DNA of 9,943 nt from an uncultured Mailhella sp. GTDB taxonomy: Bacteria > Desulfobacterota > Desulfovibrionia > Desulfovibrionales > Desulfovibrionaceae. The translations under genes were made by a program, and so were the position numbers. The stretch is taken from positions 1-9,943 of the forward strand of contig CAJJMX010000049.1 in the NCBI GenBank assembly GCA_905192935.1. The letters run 5' to 3'. Positions 6,133 through 9,943 of this stretch are shown one piece after another. Below the pieces are notes generated by a model that was given only the letters and a program-made list of their open reading frames with translations, was not told the origin of the DNA and searched no databases. The first letter of the stretch is position 1, and each line of letters starts with the position of its first letter.

Positions 6133-7242
6133 TTATTCCATGCCCATGGCTTTTTTGACCTTGTCGAAGATGCCGGGCTTGTTCTGCTCTTCGGAAAGCT
6201 TTTCAAACTCTCTGAGCAGTTTTTCCTGTTCGGCGGAAAGCTTTGTGGGAGTCTTCACCACGATGCGCACAAGAAGGTCGCCCGTACGCTTTTCGCCGGG
6301 ATACTTGAGTCCCTTGCCGCGGATCTGGAAAACCTTGCCGTTCTGCGTGCCCTTGGGAATGTCGAGGTCGAGCGTCTCTCCCTCGTTGAGGCTGGGAATC
6401 TGAATACGGGTGCCGAGGGCGGCCTGCGGGAAGGAGATGGTGGCGGTGTAAATGAGATTCTGCTCATCGCGATCGAAGACGTCATCATCCTCGACGTGCA
6501 GCACCACGTAGAGATCTCCGGGAGGCCCGCCGTGCACGCCCATTTCGCCTTCGCCGCGCAGACGCAGGCGGGCGCCGTCATACACGCCGGCAGGGATGCG
6601 CACGGAAAGTTCGCGCATGGTTTCCACGATGCCTTCGCCTTTGCACTTGGGGCAGGGCTTGGGAATGGTGAATCCGCGACCGTGGCAGGTAGGACAGGGC
6701 TGCACGAACTGCATGAAGCCCTGACGGATGGCGACCTGACCAGAGCCGCCGCATTTCTTACAGGTTTCACGGGAAGAGCCCTTGGCGGCGCCGGAACCGT
6801 TGCATTCGGGACAGGTGACGTGGCGGGGAATCTTGATGGCTTTTTCCGTGCCCTTGGCGGCTTCACGGAAGGAAATGGTCATGTTGTAGCGCAGATCGTC
6901 TCCCTGCTGCGGCCGGGGACCGCGGGAGCGGGACCCGCCGAAGCCGAACAGATCGCCGAATACGTCGCCGAACTGGGCGAAAATGTCTTCCGCGCTGTTG
7001 AAGGATGCGCCGCCCATGCCCGGATCGGCGGTGCCGAAGCGGTCGTAGTTGGCTCTTCTTTCGGGATTGCGGAGAACGTCGTAGGCTTCGGCGGCTTCCT
7101 TGAACTTCTGTTCCGCCTCGGGATTGTTCGGATTGTGGTCGGGATGATATTTGAGCGCCAGCTTCCGGTAGGCGTGTTTGATCTCGTCGTCCGAAGCATC
7201 TCTGGAGACGCCCAGAATTTCATAATAATCGCGCTTGCTCAT
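6133..7242 (-). CDS. dnaJ: Chaperone DnaJ (class I Hsp40)
   Basis: This cytosolic co-chaperone of 369 residues delivers unfolded clients to DnaK and stimulates its ATPase. It has the full class I layout: J domain at 1-70 with the HPD motif at 33-35; a Gly/Phe-rich linker at about 71-110; four zinc-binding CxxCxGxG repeats at 144-151, 161-168, 183-190 and 197-204; then the two C-terminal substrate-binding domains and a dimerisation end. All eight Cys are present. The gene starts 23 bases after rpoZ and has only a weak Shine-Dalgarno (GGAAA), so translation may depend on the operon arrangement. No dnaK, grpE or hrcA is seen in the window, and no CIRCE-like inverted repeat precedes the operon. 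It is therefore probably expressed from the housekeeping promoter in front of rpoZ. A second dnaJ near dnaK elsewhere is possible. Confidence 0.96.
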   Translation of the reverse strand: MSKRDYYEILGVSRDASDDEIKHAYRKLALKYHPDHNPNNPEAEQKFKEAAEAYDVLRNPERRANYDRFGTADPGMGGASFNSAEDIFAQFGDVFGDLFGFGGSRSRGPRPQQGDDLRYNMTISFREAAKGTEKAIKIPRHVTCPECNGSGAAKGSSRETCKKCGGSGQVAIRQGFMQFVQPCPTCHGRGFTIPKPCPKCKGEGIVETMRELSVRIPAGVYDGARLRLRGEGEMGVHGGPPGDLYVVLHVEDDDVFDRDEQNLIYTATISFPQAALGTRIQIPSLNEGETLDLDIPKGTQNGKVFQIRGKGLKYPGEKRTGDLLVRIVVKTPTKLSAEQEKLLREFEKLSEEQNKPGIFDKVKKAMGME

Positions 7243-7265
7243 GAGATTTTTCCGTAACGCAGGGA

Positions 7266-7502
7266 TTAATCGTCAAGATCGGGCGTGGTTTCGCCTTCAA
7301 CGGGAGTGTAGAAGCGCTTGTCCTCGGGCAGGACCTTGCCGGCGGCGATTTCGCGCAGAGCCGTGACGACTTCCTTGTTCTTGCTGTCCACCAGAGGTTC
7401 GTAGCCTTCGCGGAACTGACGTACACGCTTGATGGCCATCTGCACGAGCAGAAAACGGTTGTCCACGCGGCGCTGGCAATCTTCAACGGTAATACGGGCC
7501 AT
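7266..7502 (-). CDS. rpoZ: DNA-directed RNA polymerase omega subunit
   Basis: This is a small protein of 78 residues that binds the C-terminal part of the beta' subunit, aids assembly of RNA polymerase and, in many bacteria, takes part in the ppGpp response. The N-terminus MARITVEDCQRRVDNRFLLV is the typical omega opening, followed by the conserved helix (QMAIKRVRQ). A later segment with TALREIAAGKV also fits the family, and the acidic C-terminus (PDLDD) is usual. It has a strong Shine-Dalgarno GGAGG (7509-7513) six bases before ATG. It is the first gene of a two-gene operon with dnaJ. In gammaproteobacteria rpoZ typically precedes spoT, so the dnaJ partner is a different arrangement, which I believe is common in Desulfovibrio (from memory). 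Confidence 0.94.
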   Translation of the reverse strand: MARITVEDCQRRVDNRFLLVQMAIKRVRQFREGYEPLVDSKNKEVVTALREIAAGKVLPEDKRFYTPVEGETTPDLDD

Positions 7503-7616
7503 GGAATGCCTCCAGGAAGTTTATCCGGGCAAGCCGGGTGATATCAGACATATGAGAAGTCCCCGTGCCGCAAAACACGGGAAAAATAAAACTTGCAGTA
7601 TGATGCCGAACCATCT

Positions 7617-7645
7617 TTTTTATCTGGAGCGGCATATGTTGTCAA
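7617..7645 (-). promoter_or_regulatory. Sigma70-type promoter of rpoZ-dnaJ
   Basis: On the - strand a perfect TTGACA (7640-7645) and a TAAAAA -10 box (7617-7622, four of six) are separated by 17 bases. The predicted transcript starts near 7610 and has a leader of about 108 bases. The leader contains a 6-bp hairpin (CCCGTG 7562-7567 with CACGGG 7576-7581) and a CCGG-rich patch (7525-7537) close to the ribosome site. Confidence 0.62.
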
Positions 7646-7665
7646 TACATTGAGCGCACTCCAGA

Positions 7666-7695
7666 CCCGGGGGAAGGGCAGTGTCTTCCCCCGGG
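7666..7695 (-). terminator. Terminator-like hairpin behind the RNase R gene
   Basis: A perfect 11-bp GC-rich stem, CCCGGGGGAAG (7666-7676) with CTTCCCCCGGG (7685-7695), has an 8-base loop and lies 34 bases past the stop codon. No T tract follows on the - strand, so it may work as an atypical terminator or as a 3'-end block. The rpoZ promoter begins 20 bases further on. Confidence 0.5.
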
Positions 7696-7729
7696 CCGGG
7701 GCGTCGGTCATCAAAGTTTTCAGCGAGGA

Positions 7730-9943
7730 CTATTTCTTGCGCCTGCCGAAGCGGTGCACCGGTCTTTCCTGTTCCGTGTTCATGGAGAAAAAGTCGTCGG
7801 GAGCGCCGTGGAAGCCGTCGTGTTCCCCGCGGTCGTGCCCTTTGCGGCCGGGCCGGAAGGCATGCTCGCGCGGACCGCGTCTCTCTTCATGACGGCCTGA
7901 GAAGCGTTCCCTGCGTTCTTCATCCCCGCGGAAGCGGGAAGGACGGAAGGAGCGCTCTTCGCCGAAGGTTTCGTCGTCCCGGCGTTCCTGGCGCTTCGGG
8001 AAGGGGCGGCCGCCTTTGCCGCGGCGTTCTTCTCTGTCGAAGCGTCGGCCGCGGTTTTCCTCGTCCCTGCGCGAGGAGCGGAAGAAGCGTCCTTCGTTCC
8101 TGTCGTCTTCCTGGTGGAAGCGGGGACGTGCGGGACGGAACGGACGACGGGATTCTCCTTCCTCACGGAAGGTGTCGTCGCGGAAGCCTCTTTCGTCGTC
8201 ACGGCTGCGGAAGGGGCGGCGTTCCCTGCGGAAGGAACGGTCTTCTTCCCGGGAGAAACGCTCTTCCTTTCCGTGGAAGGAGAACTTGCCGCGGGCAGGT
8301 CTGCGACCTGTGCCAATATCGTCGTCTCTGCCGTTTTCATCGTTCCTGCGATGATCCCTGTTCCAGGGCTTTGCGGGACGGCGGGAACGGAAGGAGTCCT
8401 CACGGGGGGCTTCTTCGTCCCACGCGTCGGAGGCGTAGCGGCGCTGACGTGCGAGTTCCTCGTCGTCACGGCGGGGGCGGAAGCCCTTTCTGTCGGCAAA
8501 GGCGCGGCGTCCGCCGCGGCGCGGCTGACCCTCGTTGTCTTCAAAGCGGGCGCGCTTTGGCGCGCGGTCGTCATGTCTGCGGCGGAAGGGACGACGGCCT
8601 TCCTCATCCTTCTGATATTCCAAGTCTATCTCCAGTCGGCCGACATGCACGCCGGCCAGTTTTACGGTCACTCTCTGTCCGAGGCGGAACGTTTCGCCGC
8701 TGTGTTCGCCGCGCAGTTCCTGCCTTTCCTCGTCAAAAATATAGTAGTCGCGGCCCAGGGTTTCCACCCTGACCATGCCTTCCACGGGCATGCCGTCAAG
8801 CTCCACGAAGAAGCCGAAGTTCATGACGCCGCTGATGACGCCTTCAAAGATTTCTCCCGTGCGTCCCATGAGCAGCAGACAGCCCATACGTCTGTCGATC
8901 TCTCTTTCGGCATCGGTGGCGACGCGTTCCCGGCTGTTGCACTGCTCGGCCGTTTCCAGAAGCTTGTGCCCCGTGGGAATGGCTCCGCCCGTATCGAGGC
9001 CGAGAACATAGCGTAAGGCCCGATGATTCACAAGGTCGGCATAGCGGCGTATGGGCGAGGTGAAGTGGCAGTAGCAGGCCGAGGCAAGACCGAAATGACC
9101 GTCTTCTTCGGGAGAGTAGCGCGCCTGCATCATGGAACGCAGCGTGAGACGGCTCACGATGAAGGCCTGATCCGTGCCCGCAGCCGCGTCCAGCACATGG
9201 GTGAGCCAGTTGGGCACGGCGGCCTTGGCCGCGCGGGGAAGGGGCAGCTCGGCATCCGTCGAGCGCAGCGTATGGTACAGTTCCTCCAGCCTGTCTGCGC
9301 CGGGCGCGGGGTGCACGCGGTACAGCAGCGGGGCGTTCCTGCGGGTGAGAAATTCCGCCACGGCTTCGTTGGCGCGCACCATGAAGGCCTCAATGAGACG
9401 GTGACTGAACAGTCTTTCCCGGTTGCGTATGCCCGTGACCCGGGAAATGCCGTTTTTTTCCTCCACCACGAATTCCGCCTCGGGAATGTCGAAATCCAGC
9501 GCTCCCTGTCTGTGGCGTCGCTCCATGAGCACCACGGCAAGTTCGGCCGCTTCCTGCAGCATGGCAAGAACGCCGGGAGCCTTTTCTTCCATGGCCGCAG
9601 CCGTTTCGCCCTGCGGGCTGTCCAGTGCGGCCTGAACTTCGCGGTAGGTCAGACGGGCGTGGGATCTCATGACGGCGTTGAAGAAACGGGAGTCCGTCAG
9701 GTTGCCGTTTTCATCAAGAGTCATGTCCACGGCCATGCAGCGCCGGTCCTCATGGGGCCTCAGGCTGCACACGCCGTTGCAGAGAGCCTCGGGAAGCATG
9801 GGCTCCACGGACAGGGGAAAATAGTAGGAGTTGCCGCGCTCGCGCGCTTCCTTGTCGAGGGCCGTTCTCGGGCGCACGTAGTGGGATACGTCCGCAATGG
9901 CCACGAGAAGCCGCCAGCCTTCGGGGGTGCGGGAGGCGCATAC
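7730..9943 (-). CDS. rnr: Ribonuclease R / RNase II family 3'-5' exoribonuclease, 5'-truncated by the window edge, with long charged tail
   Basis: The visible 737 residues begin inside the catalytic RNB domain, just after the expected metal-binding Asp motif. The frame is open to the edge with VCASRTPEGWRLL before AIADVSHYV, so the GTG at 9902-9904 is internal, not the start. The cold-shock domains and true start lie beyond 9943. Family marks are AIADVSHYV, GNSYYFPLS, MLPEALCNGVCSLRP, FSHRLIEAFMVRANEAV, LYRVHPAP, and GHFGLASACYCHFTSPIRRY with the catalytic Arg pair. An S1 RNA-binding domain follows (about 362-445 of the visible part, GEIFEGVISGVMNFGFFVELDG... end near LEIDLEYQK). RNase R degrades structured RNA processively in the cytosol and supports mRNA, rRNA and tmRNA quality control. 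After S1 comes an exceptional 292-residue Arg/Asp/Glu/Gly/Phe-rich tail. E. coli RNase R also ends in a basic tail, but a much shorter one. Confidence 0.92.
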   Translation of the reverse strand, partial: VCASRTPEGWRLLVAIADVSHYVRPRTALDKEARERGNSYYFPLSVEPMLPEALCNGVCSLRPHEDRRCMAVDMTLDENGNLTDSRFFNAVMRSHARLTYREVQAALDSPQGETAAAMEEKAPGVLAMLQEAAELAVVLMERRHRQGALDFDIPEAEFVVEEKNGISRVTGIRNRERLFSHRLIEAFMVRANEAVAEFLTRRNAPLLYRVHPAPGADRLEELYHTLRSTDAELPLPRAAKAAVPNWLTHVLDAAAGTDQAFIVSRLTLRSMMQARYSPEEDGHFGLASACYCHFTSPIRRYADLVNHRALRYVLGLDTGGAIPTGHKLLETAEQCNSRERVATDAEREIDRRMGCLLLMGRTGEIFEGVISGVMNFGFFVELDGMPVEGMVRVETLGRDYYIFDEERQELRGEHSGETFRLGQRVTVKLAGVHVGRLEIDLEYQKDEEGRRPFRRRHDDRAPKRARFEDNEGQPRRGGRRAFADRKGFRPRRDDEELARQRRYASDAWDEEAPREDSFRSRRPAKPWNRDHRRNDENGRDDDIGTGRRPARGKFSFHGKEERFSREEDRSFRRERRPFRSRDDERGFRDDTFREEGESRRPFRPARPRFHQEDDRNEGRFFRSSRRDEENRGRRFDREERRGKGGRPFPKRQERRDDETFGEERSFRPSRFRGDEERRERFSGRHEERRGPREHAFRPGRKGHDRGEHDGFHGAPDDFFSMNTEQERPVHRFGRRKK
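7733..8608 (-). repeat. Low-complexity coding repeat: mixed-charge, Phe-spaced tail of RNase R
   Basis: This segment codes for the last 292 residues of the exoribonuclease. It is built from loosely repeated words such as RRPFR, RPFRPARPRF, GFRPRRDDE, REEDRSFRRERRPFRSRDDE, GRFFRSSRRDEENRGRRF and ERSFRPSRFRGDEE. Opposite charges alternate, with Phe placed every 5-15 residues; aliphatic residues are scarce, Cys is absent and there are two Trp. It looks disordered. At DNA level the repeats are diverged, not tandem copies. The stretch stays open in several other frames because of its composition; I regard those as shadows. Confidence 0.85.

Noticed and set aside
6067..7257. A 396-residue open frame on the + strand opposite dnaJ
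   Set aside because: Antisense shadow; dnaJ has every class I domain intact, while this frame is Gly/Ala/Glu-rich with no domain and begins inside the dnaJ terminator.
7681..9016. Several long open frames (363, 300 and 275 residues) on both strands across the RNase R tail
   Set aside because: They come from the GC-rich low-complexity repeats of the tail, which lack stops in many frames. None has a family motif or a ribosome site; the RNase R frame is the one continuous with a recognised enzyme.
9902..9904. GTG as the start codon of the exoribonuclease
   Set aside because: The frame is open upstream to the window edge and the upstream residues (VCASRTPEGWRLL) continue the RNB domain, so the gene is only cut by the edge.
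1..9943. Mobile elements, CRISPR arrays, phage genes, toxin-antitoxin or defence systems
   Set aside because: I found no transposase, integrase, regular spaced repeats, target-site duplications or paired small toxin-like genes; the gene content is housekeeping throughout.

Overview
The window looks like chromosomal core DNA from a sulfate-reducing member of the Desulfovibrionaceae (Desulfovibrio, Bilophila or Mailhella-like). It is GC-rich with AT-rich gene starts. The pointers are a lactate permease, a siroheme-decarboxylase-type AsnC protein directly in front of hemL (the siroheme-dependent alternative heme route of sulfate reducers), an FmdE-family protein, and an rpoZ-dnaJ pair. No rRNA, tRNA, insertion sequence, prophage or CRISPR array is visible. 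The assignment is an inference from gene content, not a database result.

Left part, + strand: an L-lactate permease gene (100-1728) closes with a very strong intrinsic terminator (about 1769-1816). A good sigma70-type promoter (1873-1901) then starts a two-gene heme unit: a siroheme decarboxylase subunit (1937-2422, probably ahbB) and hemL (2435-3709), 12 bases apart, closed by a terminator at 3731-3767. Together they supply the first committed tetrapyrrole precursor, 5-aminolevulinate, and a later step turning siroheme into heme.

Middle: the spacer 3710-4065 lies between convergent genes and holds several hairpins but no gene. Everything to its right is on the - strand: a secreted D-Ala-D-Ala carboxypeptidase (4066-5061), a divergent FmdE-family protein (5361-5987), then dnaJ (6133-7242) and rpoZ (7266-7502). 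The last two form an operon with a TTGACA promoter (7617-7645) and a strong terminator (6073-6110).

Right end, - strand: an RNase R/RNase II family exoribonuclease (7730 to beyond 9943) whose 5' end is outside the window. It carries an unusual tail of 292 residues after the S1 domain, rich in Arg, Asp, Glu, Gly and Phe.

The items most worth following up are the RNase R tail, the FmdE protein with a decayed metal-binding motif, the cationic tail of the carboxypeptidase and the hairpin-dense convergent spacer. I see no clear new multi-gene system here.
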